Assembly: GCA_963277665.1 (NCBI GenBank)
Contig: CAUJRU010000139.1
Coordinates: 124,001-188,000, forward strand
Reading direction: 5' to 3'
From: Viscum album
Lineage: Eukaryota; Streptophyta; Magnoliopsida; Santalales; Viscaceae
Length of the DNA stretch: 64,000 nt
The notes beneath the pieces are model-generated. The model did no database searches, had not been told where the DNA came from, and saw nothing but the letters and a program-made list of their open reading frames with translations. Below, piece after piece: positions 38,371 to 52,389 of this stretch; the stretch's first letter is position 1; every line of letters begins with the position of its first letter. A program made the translations under genes and the position numbers.

Positions 38371-38694
38371 GGTGCCTGCAATTATATAATAATCACACAT
38401 CAAGAACAATTTGGTTCAGTCAATATCTGCCCAAAACCCTTCCTATAATATCTCCCTACATTATTGAGGATTTATTTTAGGCATAACACCCTTTTTACAG
38501 GTGTTAAGATATACATAAATGGTGATCAAATGAAGAATATGTATCGTTTTTTAAAGTGTTTCAATATTATTTATTCTTCCATATCCATTAAATATTATTA
38601 TTCTAAGATAAAATAATAACTATAGTATAATATATATATTGAGATTTTATTATTTTAATACCATCACCTAAATCTATATCCAGTTTCATGAAAT

Positions 38695-39122
38695 GGAAAA
38701 TAAATATTTCATTTGTGTGTACGGTGGAGTACGGCTTCGTGAACAGATATAGTTCGTTTTTCATTACCATCTATCAAGACTGGTTATAATGATGCATTAA
38801 AAAAATTTATTTGATATTTGTGAAATATTTATCATTGTATAATAATTATATTTCAGTTATGTTCTTACTTTCCATGCACATAAAAATGACAACATCGTTC
38901 ATGCGTATGTGTGAACTATCACCTCTACCAAGAGATGTGAATAATTTTTATTCACCCCATAACTTGTATTATATACATAATTATATTTAAAAAATATTAA
39001 TTATTTTAATTATATTATTAACCTTACAAAAAGATAAAAAAATAATTACCATATTTTCATAATTATCAATGAAAAATTAAAATGCTACTCGTATGTATGT
39101 ACAACCTATTGTCTCTATGATT
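38695..39122 (+). repeat. Triple LTR core array (E4 3' LTR)
   Basis: Cores near 38715, 38905 and 39100. The second reads TTCATGCGTATGTGTGAACT then CACCTCTACCAAG. The first is the most changed (TGTGTACGGTGGAGTACGG). Spacing about 190 bp. Confidence 0.7.
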
Positions 39123-40554
39123 GAAATATTGTTCATTTTTTCAAACCATAAATGATTGGTTTTATTTGAAAAGTATAATTAATGTATAAAATTTATTATT
39201 ATGTCATTAATCTTATTCTGGAGATGATGGAATTTTTACCACATGGATTATTGACATCAATTCAAGTTCATTTTTTACTCAAGTACCGAATAACGACAAA
39301 ATGTCTCATATGAATTTAAATAAATATGTCATTATTATGACGTGGTAATAAGTGATATAAATTAAATAATAAAAATTAAATGGTTATCAATAAATTATAA
39401 ATTAAACTATGTTTATTATTCAGGATTATAAAGATTGTACGTGACTATTCAGACTCAAGATAAGGGACTTCATCTCAATCTCCTTTTCTTGAGGAATATT
39501 TTGATGTTATACACCACCTTCGTTTATATGGTGTATGATAAACCTCTTTGACATTTAATTTCATTCAAAGGTTTTCAAAAGTAATATTTTTTTTAAAAAG
39601 ATTTTTACTAAATGAAAAAGGGATATTTTTTTATTTACGCAATGAAAACTATAATTCCACCACCATGGCCATTATTTGATATTTAGATTCCTCTACAGGC
39701 CGTAATGTTTTAAAGAAAAATAAATATCATATTCTCCTTTCATGTATTTTGGTATTTAAATATTTTTTGATAAGTTATTGATTATTTTAATATATTGAAA
39801 TTATATCTTTTGATTGCACTGTGGAATTGCTATTTTTCCTTTATGCTTGTTTTATGTATTGGTTCTTGGGAATTACTAATGTATACATGTGGTTCTGTGA
39901 TAAAATGAGTGCGGGTGATCCTGTGATAACTGTCCAATGAATTGGGAAATGAGATGAAGTTAAATTATAAGGTTTCTCATAATTTATTTCGGGAATATAC
40001 TATGATGGGTACTCTAAAGATATCCACAAAGGTTACCCCTTTTATAGCTGTTAAAGATACAATGTAAGTAAGATATAGATGACAGAAGTAACCTTTTTGA
40101 TTTATGATTTCAATGAGTATTTTCAATAATCTTATGATTTAATGATTTAGGTTAAATATATTATGTTTTATTGGTGAATAGTATTATTTCATGGGTTTAT
40201 AAGTATTCATGGAATAATTTTTTCTTTCCTTATCTTATTTCCCAAACTGAGATTTTTACGCTCATCCTATGTTTTTAAAATGTTTTCACGGGGTGTAAGG
40301 ATTGGTAAGAGAAAGGAGGATGTCATGAAGAATGATAATAATATTTTTATAAATAAAAAAATCATGTTTTGTTTTATGGAGTGTCATTTTGTGAAGAAAA
40401 TGTATTGTGAGTAGAAGTTTCTACTTTTTAATATTTGAGTTGTTATGTGATAGTTATGGCCTAATTCTCTAAAACTCTAGACGAAAAAAATATCCTCATT
40501 GTGAATTCTTTATTAAACTCAATATTATGTATTGTTCAGGGTTGGGGCCTTATA

Positions 40555-41108
40555 TTAACACTATAATATAATTATTTTAAGATAATTACATTAAAAATTT
40601 TCCCTCAAAGTTTCTTACTCATTGAAATTATGACACTAGATTTCAGTTCAACCTAAATCACTATTGCATCAATATAGGTTTCATTATTTTGGGTGATCTC
40701 GTATTACTAAACCTAATTACAGAAATAGAAAATTATTGATAATTGATTTTAAATTTAATGGGATTTACTAAAGAATATCCCTTGGGAGTTTCACTCCATT
40801 TGTGTAGTTTTAGGCCCAATCATCATCCAAATGTGTGACGATCAAGTCAATTCTCAACCAACCATTTTGGAGAGGATTACTACTAGATGAATCTATTTTA
40901 CAAATACATTGACATTCCAATATCTATATAGGGATTTCATATTTAGGTAACTATAAAATATATACTTTAACAAAACATCATGATGATATCCTATACATAG
41001 ACTTACCCCTTATACTTATCCCAAGGGTTTTTATTAAAGTTATGCCATCATATTCGTAAAAACAACTATAGTAATACTACAAAAACAAGACAATACTTTG
41101 ATACTGAC
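40555..41108 (-). other. H internal region, 5' leader with PBS
   Basis: Minus-strand leader of H. The PBS is the complement of 41096-41108 (GTCAGTATCAAAG). The part at 40760-41095 aligns with the E2 leader, so H belongs to the same non-autonomous lineage. Little internal sequence remains in total (about 760 bp with 30048-30255), implying a deletion when or after E4 inserted. Confidence 0.65.
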
Positions 41109-43276
41109 TATAGTCACTGAAGATAAAAATGTATTAATTCCCAAAATTTCCATAATATTAATATTACATATTCTCACAATACCATGAATGGTAGGTTTCG
41201 TGTATTTGACAAATATATACATAAGAAACATACTTTATAAACCTTATGAACAATTTTTTTAAATTGTTCCGCACTAGAATCCATTTTATACTTGTTATAT
41301 GTTAGGATAATCATCATAACCATGGAAAAAGGAATCATAACAAATAGGTGAGATCAAATACTCTGTAATGGATAATGTAAGAGATAACAATCAATGATCA
41401 TAAATGAGAATAAGATGAGAATATGTGTTAAATAACAAAAGATAAGAAACTTATACCCAAAAAATCATAGATCATTCATTAGTATATGTAATATTACATT
41501 CATGAGCCAAGACATCAGTTCCCACATTTAAGAGAAATTAAATTTTACTCAAGAATAATTATCTTATGATATATATACTTTTAACCAATGAATTATAGAG
41601 ATATATAGTAAACCACCTCCCATCATCCATACTTAAGAGTGGTAATTGAAAATCATTCACTTATCACATCATAAAGAACCTACAAAAATAAAGTGGGTTT
41701 CATAAATATTTAAAATGAAAACCAGTAAATTATTCTTGCATAAAGAATATTTGGAAATAATATGAGTTTAAATTCCTTTTCAAATATAATAAAATAAATA
41801 AATAATTCATAATTATATTAATAATCACAACATGGTAAACCATGAAAAATTAAGGGGAATCCAAAGATATTTAATAACTTTCTACACAAGTAACCTTTAG
41901 TCTATATAACAAGACATATGGTATTAATCCCATATAGATAAGAGGTATAAAGTTAAGCAAAAAAAATTATCCCATCAATCGATGAATGGAGACTAGGTGA
42001 ATAAGCATTAATAAAATACATGGAAAAAGGGTATTAATAAATCCAAGGCATTTGAATAAAAGTTATTACTATTTACAGTGGATGGTTAGATCAGAAAAAG
42101 TAAATGATAGATCATAAATTTGATATAAAATAATGTAACATAATACATCTACAGAAATATAATGGGTGATAAAATTTGAAAAATAAAATCAATCAAGCAT
42201 AACATATTTCAAAGGGAAATGTATTTAATGAGAAACATGTTTTATTAGTTTTAGAAAACTCACATTGGAAATATGAAAGATTTTTTATCTTTTGAATGAT
42301 TTTTAAATAAATATTTTATAAAACTATAAGAAATATTATTTCTCTTAGAAACCTAGAAAACATAGAGTGAATGATTCATATAAAATGAAAAATATTGAAT
42401 GAATATAGATTAATATATATTAAAAAAGTATACAGATACTTTAGTTAAAAAAATTACACTATCATAAAAACAAGATGTTAAAGATCACACTGAAAAGAAA
42501 ATTTATAATTGGTGAAGTGAAAATATTGAAATAATTTATCATTGAAAACTAAATTCTTATAATATATCATGGAAAAATATAATATTTATAAAAAAATAAT
42601 GTTGTAAGATAAGACATTTGATTTTAGAAGGATAAATAACCTTTATAATATTTTGAAATACTTTTATTGAAAACACAGATCACCAAAAGAGTAATATAAA
42701 AACTTTCTTTAAAAGATGAGATGGGAAATATAAAGGTCACATTAGATAAACCATAATTATGTTTCCAATTATATAGGAGAACATTAGGGGGAAATGAAAA
42801 TATGAAAATATAGGGGAAAACATCATTTAATAGGATGCAAATTATTCTCAACAATGAAATAATTTTGATAATTAAATTTTATCAATGTAAAACATTTGAA
42901 TTAATAGTTTATTATTCCCTTAATAAGGATAGGAAAGTAACATTAAATAAAATATTATACTGGAATAAACTAATATCAAAAGAAATAAGTTCAAGAAGAT
43001 TAATTTTAACTCAATTAAGGGAGTTATATTAACAAAAACCCTTATGATAAGGGTAAAATTAGAATAAAAATTACTTGATAGCATCATACCATTAAATATA
43101 CATTAAAATATCATAATTCAAAACATATGCATTATACATGATGGAAATAGGGTAGTGAATAAACCATAAAAATAAATCATGGTGGGAAAGATCAAACACG
43201 TCTCAAAAAATATAAATATAAGACAAATATACCCTTAAAACTTAAAAATTTTTGAGTCAAAACCCTTTGAAGGATA
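41109..43276 (-). mobile_element. H 5' LTR, copy B, first part
   Basis: Starts right after the PBS at 41109 (TATAG on the plus strand, the same inner LTR terminus as E1 and E2). Colinear with copy A fragments 4506-5142, 16994-17622 and 26613-27430, at roughly 70% identity by eye. It stops at GGATA (43272-43276), the left target duplication of E3, and resumes at 56705. Confidence 0.7.
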
Positions 43277-44842
43277 TATAACACCCTAATATTTTCTAAT
43301 ACCATTCCCTATATATTTTTTATTTTTTTATAGCTTCTGATACATATAACCTCGAGTCTAAATTAACCATAATAAAGTATAAAATTATCTCTAATCCATT
43401 GGATTTTAGGGTATGAATAAGAAAAAAATATATGAAAAATATATGGTAAATATATATATATATATAATGAATTCATTGGTTATCAATTAATTTTAAATAA
43501 AAATAAAAATCATTTGAAAATAAAAGATATGTTTTTTATGAAAAAATGTTTGAATGTACGCAACGTAATTCTATTAAATTAAGAACTATTGGTGAATTAT
43601 TTTAATGAATTTTATATATTTTATTTTCAATCAAATGTTTTAATATTCATGTTATGTTTTTTCTAGGCATGGAATATGAATAAATCCAGTTTTATGCTTA
43701 AAAATGTATGTGTCTAAAAAATGATTTACAACAGGTTTTTCACACTTAGTTTAAAATGAATTTCTTCCACTTATAGAAATAGAATTATGAAAAATAGATT
43801 CAATATTTGGAATTAGGAGGTTTATATTTGTTGAATAGGTCGCTATTATTTTTTGGAATTATAAATCGTAACTGTGGTAAAATTTATCACCTCGGTAATA
43901 GGTCAATGTGGATAACCTAGGCCAAAAAAATGTTTTATGGTCTCCATTTTTCATCTCAATTATCATAAGATTATGTTAACTTTGTTCTTATCACATTTGT
44001 CTAAAAATTTAATTGTTTAAGGAACACTTTTCCATGAAAATGATGTTTCTAATTTTTTAAGCAAAGAAAAATACCAAATGTCACTCCATTACATTTAAAT
44101 ATATATTATGTGTTTACACAAGGAAAATATGAAGTTATTAAAACATATTAGTAGTTTTTCTGAGAATAATGAAATTATTTTCAGTATAGTAATTTAATCT
44201 TAATTTTTAGTGATTATATAATTACCTTCAATTCTTACATAATTCCTACAAAATATTTCTTAAACTAATGGAAAAAATAAAATAAATGATTTTAAAAATA
44301 TTTAAAGTAATATAATTTGATATAGTTATACAATTCCAATAATTTTATAAATGATTATAAAATATTTTTAATGCATTAGAGGAATATATTTTAATTCAAT
44401 ATTTCTCATGATGTCTTTAAAGTCAAATTAAATGAATAGTTTCAGAAATGACATTAATGACATTTTATGAAAATAATATTTTATTAAATTATTTAAAAAT
44501 CACAAAAATATTCAAATATTAAAATTTGGATAATATAAGTTTTAAATTATCCTTAATTATACTTTTATGAACCGTGTTTTTTCCTTATAGGTAAAAATTA
44601 TAACCCTTTAAGAGTGAAAAAGACGTTACCATGTTTAAGGTTAAAATATGTAAACAAATGGATTAAACAAAATGATAAGGTTTATTACACCATAAAAACC
44701 TAAATATATGTTATTTTTTGATGTGATTTGAGACTTATCCAACAATATAATAAAATATATATCCATTTTCTATCATTTTTCAAGATAATAACTTTATTAT
44801 ATTTCAATATTTTAAGAAATTCCAAGAGTTCCTATCACCTCA

Positions 44843-44850
44843 CTTATAAT
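44843..44850 (+). promoter_or_regulatory. E3 5' LTR TATA box
   Basis: CTTATAAT followed by AGGAAACC, after the family block AATTCCAAGAGT. One change from the 3' LTR copy. Confidence 0.6.
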
Positions 44851-45189
44851 AGGAAACCTCTATTTTCCCTAATTTATACCACATTAATCCTTATATCTCA
44901 AAAAACCATAAAACAATATATTATAAAATAAAATATATATTAATTATAGGTGCTTATTTTCTTAAAAGGCCATTCCAAGGGTCCTTAAGAAGGAATCTAA
45001 TAGAGGCCTACTGAAGAAAAGTTTACCATCTTAACCAACCTATTTCAACGTGTTCTTATTATAATTACTAAAAATATCTTATATTATTAATTAAATAATT
45101 ATTTTAGTATCCTTAATATTATAGAATGTTATTATTATTTTTAAACCACCTTTATTAATTGTCTTTTCCATAAAAATGGTGGTAAAATT

Positions 45190-45605
45190 ATTGATCATCT
45201 GTACATACAACTTACCATTTCCATGTATTGATAGAATTCATTTTCAATCCCCTTTTTAATGGATTGTTATTTTTTTGGGTTTACTGATTATATATTATAT
45301 TTAAAAAATAATAATTATTCTATAATTATTATATTATATCTACATTCTTATATTCTAATCTGTTTGAAAATAATTATATCCCTTGTGTGTGTGTGTGGAC
45401 TACCACCTCCACGAAGTCATGCGATTCATTTTCTATTTATACTTTAAATGGATGGTAAAAAGGATATATTTAATGAATATATAATATATATATGATATAA
45501 TTATAATTTTCACGGGGGAATTATTATTTACTTTTATTTTATTCCATCTTTTAAAAAATGTAAAAAACATTCATCTGTTTGTACAACCTACCATCTCCAT
45601 GAATG
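45190..45605 (+). repeat. Triple LTR core array (E3 5' LTR)
   Basis: Cores at about 45195-45230 (GTACATACAACTTACCATTT), 45381-45421 (GTGTGGACTACCACCTCCAC) and 45569-45605 (GTACAACCTACCATCTCCAT). Spacing about 190 and 186 bp; the first lies about 350 bp from the TATA box. Confidence 0.75.
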
Positions 45606-47628
45606 GTGTAATTAATTTTTGTATATCTATATTTTATGCAATATATATATATATACAATGAATATATATTATATTTATATAATTATTAAACTTTAGGATA
45701 TTATGGAACCATGATCAAAGTATAGTGAATTAAATTGTTGAATCAAAACTAGCATGAAAAATGAAGCAGTTGTCACCAAAAATAGTGATTTTAATAAAAA
45801 AACATAATCAACAAGTGAAATGATTTTATAATTAAATAATAAATGATATTATAGATATTAATATTGTTATAGAATAAATTTATAATAATTATATATTCAA
45901 TATACAAGATGTTTTCACATGTATGAGGAAAGGCATGACTTGAGGTAAGGAATTTATGTTTCAATTCTATTTTAATGGGGATTATTTGTGATTGAATTTA
46001 TATTGAGGAAAATAATTAACTGATTAATTCTTTTATTTTTTAATATCATCTGGTTAAATCTATAGTATACATTTTTTCTTTTCATTTCCTTCATCTTAAG
46101 TGTTCGAGAGGCTGGAGGAAATCTTTTAATGAAATCCGACTATGTTTTTCTATTCATTAAAAAATATTTTTATTCCATATAAATATATTATAAATATGTT
46201 TTCCATAATTTTTAAAATATTATAATATAATTTTTCACAATAATTTTTACCCATTATTTAATTTTTTCAATTTTTTTTAGAATTAATCATATTTTCCTTT
46301 TCTTAACGAGGTAATTTTTTGAATTTTTTATCAAATGTGTGAATGGAAGGTTTTCTATTAACCTATATAAAATGAATAGAATTTCTATCCATAATGAACA
46401 CTAAATGGTTTTAATATCACATTACATTTTTTTAAGTTCCTTTTCAAATAAATTGTTTTCCATAAAATTAGGGAAATTTTAATATTTTAAATAAGTGATT
46501 TCAAAGTAAAAATGGTATTTTCCTCTCGAAATATTCTATTGATTCTTTTAAAAGAATTTAATCTGTGATAAAATCTTTTGATGATAATTTTGTTTTACTG
46601 AAGATATTATCCAATGATACCATCATCATTATTTCTATTAAAGGTTTATGCTTATGTTGATGATATGTTTACGAAACCCATTTATTTTTTAGGGTTTAGG
46701 CAATGATAAAATTATAAAAAGTTTTATAAAACCCATTTTCCCAACATGGGTAATGATACAATGATATGATAAAAAAAATTAATCTTGTGACACACATATG
46801 TTTTCTTTCCATTATGTTTTGGGTGGGATTTGAATTATATATCTATCTAATGTATTGGGTGAAGTTCTATACATCATGAGATAACTATGGGGGAAAGGTC
46901 AATATGCTTGATACACAATAGGAAACAAGAATATGTACTTAATATAATATGTGAAACAAGTCAATGTGTTTGATCCACTATGGGAAAAAATTTAGTGTTC
47001 TCGATCCACTATAGTAAATAGGAAACATTTCTTAATTCATTATTACATGGGAAACATGTTTTAATGTCTGATATGCTATTATTTGATTATCTTGGTAGTT
47101 AACCATGACATATGAAATGGTTTATAAACTTATGATGGTTCTAAATATTTATGACTTAAACTTCGGATTCATGATTAATTTATGATGATTTATCACTCTT
47201 ATGAGTCATATATTTTGAAATGATAAAGTTTTATGCCATGAAACAAGTTTACGATCTATTGTAGTTTGGGTATGAAATTTATAATCTATGTTTACGATCT
47301 CATAACCTTATTATTATCGTTTTATTTATTATGATCATCAACTAATATATCCCATGTTTTCCCTTATTAATTATCTAAGCTCACCCATTCTGATTTTTCC
47401 TTTACCTAGGATATGAATAAAGGTTTAAGTATAGTATATCTATAAATATAACTATATAGAAAATTATTTATAGGATATATTGAAGTTATTTCCTAAAATA
47501 ATAATATTTATTATCCAATCTGAAAAGAAACTAAACCTTTATGGTCATAAAAATTGTCTCTATGAAAATTATTGAATATTCATCTAAAAATATTTAATAT
47601 ATATGTATGAAAATATTATATCACAATA

Positions 47629-47642
47629 TTTAGTATCAGAGG
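47629..47642 (+). other. E3 primer-binding site
   Basis: TTTAGTATCAGAGG, next to the LTR end. Initiator Met-tRNA type with one G to A change. Confidence 0.8.
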
Positions 47643-47895
47643 ATAGTTTTAGTTAATATTCGGAGATTAGTATTAGAAAACCTTATTGAATGCCCTTTGG
47701 AGAAGTATAAGTATTGGATAACATCCTAATGTATTTTTAATGACCATGGATAACCTATGTTAGACCTAAGGTACCATAGATTAAGAATAATGTGTCATAA
47801 TTTGGACATCCTAGGAAAGATTTCTCATGATTATATGATATTTCACTTTGACTATTATAGCATGATTCTTATACTTTTAATTAGGGTTTTAGTGA

Positions 47896-48960
47896 ATGGT
47901 TGGAAAAAATGATATATTGGTAATAATAAATTTTATGGAAAATAAAGCGTTTGTCCACCTAAGAATCCAAATGATATGGGAAAAGAAATATAAAATCTTT
48001 TTTCTATAATGAAGCAACTTTCTCAGGCCGTGAATCTTGATGAGCTTTAAAATGATCAAAGAATGGGAACAACACACTTTTAAGTCTTTCATGAGAAACA
48101 TCCATCATCATTTAGTGGATCTATTAATTTATTAATGGATGAGTGATGGATCAAAACCATTGAGAAAGTTTTTTATATTCTCCAATGCTCAGAACATGAA
48201 AAGGTTATCCTATCCTTTTATTATTTGGAAGGTGAAACAGATAAATGGTGAAACCTTAGTAATAATATGATATAAGTGGAAGTAATTAACTACATGTAAT
48301 GGGATGAGTTTAAGAAGAATTTTTTCATTATGTAATTCTATTTTATTCTACATACATGTATAGAGAAGTAATAACTTGAGATTAAGAAAAACGAGGCTGA
48401 ATCCAATGGTAGTCATAGGGAAAATTTTACAAGACTTTCAAGCTATGCTTCTAGTTTAATCATTCACCATAAAAGATAATTTTTTTACTATTTAGTGGCT
48501 TAAAACCATGTCTCTAATCCTATTTATATTTAATATAATTGAGTAACTATGAATAAATAATTCCATTTAAACTCAAGGGTGAAGTAGAAAATAGATATTC
48601 CCGCTATTCTGATGGTTTTGATAAGAGAAGTAAGACCGAGTCTCATGAAATCTTGAAGAAATAACAAGGTGGAAATAAATTCCATCCATCTACATGGCAA
48701 TTTTTTTGAAAAAAACATCAATTTAATTTATTGAATGGATCAGGGAGGAGTTTTAAGTATATAGAGGTAGGTATTAAATCCCATAAATTTCTAAAGGTAA
48801 AAAATAGGTTGGTTAATTAAATAGATTAAAATTAGGAACAAAATAAAACACAACCCATGATCCAATTCTCAAAATGAAAGTAATATGGCCATTATGATAA
48901 CTAGTACATAAATAAAAAGGATTATAATGTTCACCACTGTCAAAAACGTCTTAAGATCAA
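47896..48960 (+). pseudogene. gag: E3 gag (capsid) pseudogene
   Basis: The start is placed at ATG 47896 because its context and first codons align with the gag starts of E1, E2 and E4. The capsid (Retrotrans_gag) domain is readable at about 48130-48470 across frames and stops: pieces such as VILSFYYLEGETDKW, WDEFKKNF and FTRLSSYASSL follow the usual family order (YLEGEA.RW, W.EFK..F, FTRLS.YAP.L). A Cys-bearing relic near 48930 may be the zinc knuckle, but its spacing is lost. Several TAA, TAG and TGA stops exclude function. Gag would have formed the particle that carries the RNA. Confidence 0.8.
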
Positions 48961-49039
48961 AGATAAAGGGAAATATTATACGACCATGACTGCTAAAGTA
49001 GATTATGAGAATGATGTGAAATAATTTATCATCCACTAT

Positions 49040-50660
49040 AAAACAACAAATGTCTTAGTTGATTCGATATTTACCCACTTATTTCTATCTAAAGAGTATG
49101 AAAAGGGTATCAAATTTTCAGATCAATGATTATATATATATTTAGTGGTGAAAAATCTCAATGGTATGATGGTCACATATCAATTCTATAGATCCTCTCT
49201 GACTGGTGATTTTTGGAAAGTTCTTCTTATGCTCTTTTGGTTCTACCTTTATTTGAATTTGATGTGATTCTAGGCGTGGAGTTTATTTCATCATATAAAT
49301 ACCATATCAATTTCTGAGAAAGGGATGTCACATTTCATATTCCAAATAAACCTATGTATGTTTATTAGTGTGAGGATGAATAAAAACATCAAAATAAAAT
49401 AACATATATCTTATGGATATTAATTCCTATCCATGAAGGATAATTATCTAAGATGTTTGGGGAGAAACTCAAAATTAAGGATATTATAATTTTATTGGAT
49501 TTTGTTTATGCTTTTTTTGAAGAGTTAACTAGTCTTCCTCTGAATTGTGAAGCATATTTTTTAACAGAACTCATACCTAGTGCTACACCTATTTTAAAGA
49601 CTCATTATAAAATGCCCCCAATTGATTTAAAGTAAATAAATAAGAAACTCTTGGATAATATGAATAAGGGATTAATTTATCCATGTTAATTACCTTGAGG
49701 TGCACCAATTCATTTTTCTATTAAGAATGATGGACCAGTGTGACTCCATATTTATTATTGCGAATATAACAAGATTTCTATCATGAACAAGTGTCTTATA
49801 CCCCGTATCGATGATTTTTTTGATTAATTACAATGATATCAATAATTTTCCTAAATTTACCATCATTATATATATCATCAATTGAGGGTTAAGAAGAAGG
49901 ATATACCAAATATAGTCTTCTGTATGAGGTTTGGACATGATGAATTTATAGTGAAGTCATTTCGACATACAAATTCCCCTACTATCTTCATAGATTTAAT
50001 AAATAAAATCTTTTGAGATTACCTTGACCAATTTTTGGTGGTATTTTTAGATGAAATTATTATAAATATAATGAGAATTAAATATCTTGACTATAATTTC
50101 AGAATTTTTTTGAAGACCCTGAGGAAGGAGAAGTTTTTTGAAAAATTTACTAAGTTTGAATTTTATCTCCATAAAGATTCATTTTTGGGTTATATAATCT
50201 CAATTGATGGTATATCAGTAGATCCTTAGAAGCAATAAGTTACTGATAAATGTCTTAGAACAATGATAATAACTTAAATCTATAGTTTTGTTATTTTGGA
50301 TGGATATTAATGAGGATTTGAGATTAGTTTCTCATGAATATTTAATACCCAAACCAAGTTGACCAGGAAGGGGGTCAATGTCTTAGGGAAAGATGAATGT
50401 GAATGGAATTTCCAGGAACTGAAGATAAGGTTGGTCAATGAATCTATAATCATAATACCATATAGTAGATAAGAGTTTTTTATCTATAGTGATGAAAAAA
50501 ATAATGGACTTGGATGTATCCTCGTGTATATATGGTGATAACATACGACTCACGAAAATTGACAATACATGATAAAAATCACCCAACATAGGATTTGGAG
50601 TTAGCTACCATAAGTTTTGAAATAAAGATATGGGTGAATATTATTTATGCTGAAAGGTGT
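49040..50660 (+). pseudogene. pol: E3 pol, protease / reverse transcriptase / RNase H part
   Basis: Protease (about 49040-49350): active-site triplet reads DSI instead of DSG (Asp codon 49061), followed by THLF, and later VLPLFEFDVILG (49240), the usual gypsy flap-to-core signature. Reverse transcriptase (about 49450-50230): entry segment ELIPSATPILKTHYKMPP, then WGAP, IPRIDDFFD and YHQLRVKKKDIPN-type blocks in order. The catalytic box reads VVFLDE (Asp 50050, then Glu) where the family has F-[IV]-D-D. The thumb region ends GISVDP. RNase H (about 50340-50660): TKLTRKGV, then IYSDEKNNGLGCIL with the first catalytic Asp at 50491. Many stops and shifts; enzymatically dead. Confidence 0.88.
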
Positions 50661-50889
50661 GACATATATACATATCATAAAATGTTCATGTATATATTTA
50701 CAAAAAATGGGATGAATATGAACTAGGGAGGATGGATTGAGTTGATTACAAATTATGAATTCATGATAAATTACCATCTTAGTAAAGTGAAAAAGGTGGA
50801 TAATGCTCTTAATCATAAAGACCATGGTGGGTTTTCCATGATGTGGATTAAAATAGATCCAATAATTTTGGATTTTTAGATGATGTAAC

Positions 50890-52365
50890 TGGAAATATTG
50901 AGTAAAGAGGATATATCTTATCTTTCTTCGATGAATGTTCAAACATCTAAACAAGTAATAATTAATGAGATACAAAATGAAGATGTAGAGTTGAAAAATA
51001 ATTTGATAAATTTTCCTATGTTTAACCATGGTTATAGTGGAATAATAAAGTTCAAGATCTATGTATGTGATCCATTCATACCAAATCTGAAGAAGGTAGT
51101 GTTCGATGAATCTAAAAGTTCATCATTCTCTATTCATCCTATAATTATAAAGATTTATAGATATATGAAAGAGTATTTCTTGTGGGAAAACATAAAAAAT
51201 AGATATTGGAGAGTATATAGGTAGTTCTTGGTATGAAAATATGTTAAATATAAGTTAATGTGTTTAATGGGATTTCACAACCATTACCTATTCTAAAATA
51301 GAAATCAGAAAACATTACCATGTATTACTTCTTTATACTACAAAAAAATTCTAAAAGGAACAATGATATTTGGTTTGTATTTTATCACTTTACTAAGTTA
51401 AAATATTTAACTTCCATCAGAGATGATTTCTCTCTTGATCTAATTTACATGTTTTACATTTTGTAATTACTAATATTACATTGAGTACCATATTCTATTA
51501 TAACTAATCGAGATCTGAGGTTTACCTCAAAGTTACGGAGAAGTATTAATTAGGATATGGATATAGAGTTGAGCTTCTAAACATGCTATCATCCTTAAAT
51601 AGATGGTTATTCTGAGATAACCATTCAAACCCTAGAAGATATTATTATATCATATTTTATTGATTTCAATGGTTGTTGGGATTAACACCTTTGTCAATTA
51701 AAGTTTTCATACAATAATAACATTCACTATATAATTTTGAAGGATATTTATGAGGCCCCAAATAGTATAAATTCAAGAACTTCTATATGATGATATGAAG
51801 TCAAGGAAAGAAAGTTATTGGTACTAGAGCTAGTAAATTAATTATTAGAATAAATCAAAACCATTTAGCAACACATAAGAAAAAATCGTAATAAAAAATT
51901 TTATACAGGAAATTATTGGTGAGATCTAGAGTTCGATGTTGGTGAAATGGAATTTATATGCATTTTTATATGGAAGAAGTTTATGAGATTAATAAATAAA
52001 GGAAATATTATCCCTGTGTATATTTCCACCTTAGATATTGTTGATTACATATGGATAGTAGCTTATCGCTTGGCACTTCTACCAAATCTCTCTCAAGTTC
52101 ACTATGTGTTCAATGTATTTCTCTTAGGGAAGTACATACCTGATCCATAAAAAGTATCAAAATCAAAGGTTTTACGATTTGAACATTAACTTTCTTATAA
52201 AAAAACAACCAACATAAATATTGAATCATAAAGATAATGTTCTATGGAAAAGGAATACTCACCTGGTTAAATTTCTCTTGAGGAATCAGAAATTTGAAGA
52301 AGCTACATGGAAACCCAAAGATGTAATAAAACATATAGATACTCATTTTTTTAATGTAATTATGG
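50890..52365 (+). pseudogene. pol: E3 pol, integrase and chromodomain part
   Basis: An open 108-codon stretch (50898-51224) holds the integrase zinc-binding N-terminus, with SIHP...KIYRYMKEYFLWEN matching the family's SIHPG..KMYRDLK..YWW. The expected CxxC pair after 51224 is eroded. The core (about 51360-51720) shows HFTKLKYLTSIRDDFSLD, TNRDLRFTS (second catalytic Asp seems changed to Asn) and DGYSEITIQTLED (the Glu is kept). C-terminal GPY/F-like segment at 51930-52150 ends VAYRLALLPNLSQVH and GKYIPDP. Chromodomain remnant at 52265-52330 reads LVKFLLRNQKFEEATWKPKD. Chromodomains direct integration to marked chromatin. Broken by stops. Confidence 0.88.
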
Positions 52366-52389
52366 TGTTTCAAAGGATAAATTTATTTT

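Larger units (their letters stand above)
30256..40554 (+). mobile_element. E4: non-autonomous chromovirus-type LTR retrotransposon
   Basis: Plus-strand element in the H internal region: 5' LTR about 30256-33921, PBS 33922-33935, internal to 36506, 3' LTR 36507-40554. The right end (CTTATA before TTAAC) is inferred from homology between LTRs. The left end is uncertain because the 5' LTR lacks about 345 bp present at the start of the 3' LTR. A possible decayed duplication is TTAAA near 30260 and TTAAC at 40555. Internal region 2.6 kb with residual gag only. Confidence 0.75.
36507..40554 (+). repeat. E4 3' LTR
   Basis: 4,048 bp, starting TGTAACATCC. The first ~345 bp have no partner in the 5' LTR. 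TATA at 38362-38370 after GAGTTTCCAAGGGTG; triple array at 38695-39122. Confidence 0.75.
43277..47628 (+). repeat. E3 5' LTR
   Basis: 4,352 bp. Starts TATAACACCCTAATATT (decayed TGTAACACCC) and ends CAATA before the PBS. TATA-like CTTATAATAGG at 44843; triple array 45190-45605; TA microsatellites near 43448 and 45640. No gene. Confidence 0.88.

Noticed and set aside
49453..50229. Possible endogenous pararetrovirus reverse transcriptase
   Set aside because: Domain order, flanking LTRs, polypurine tract, integrase and chromodomain identify a gypsy chromovirus; no movement-protein or coat-protein region is present.
50601..51029. 142-codon minus-strand ORF
   Set aside because: Antisense to the E3 RNase H/integrase region, which explains its sequence.
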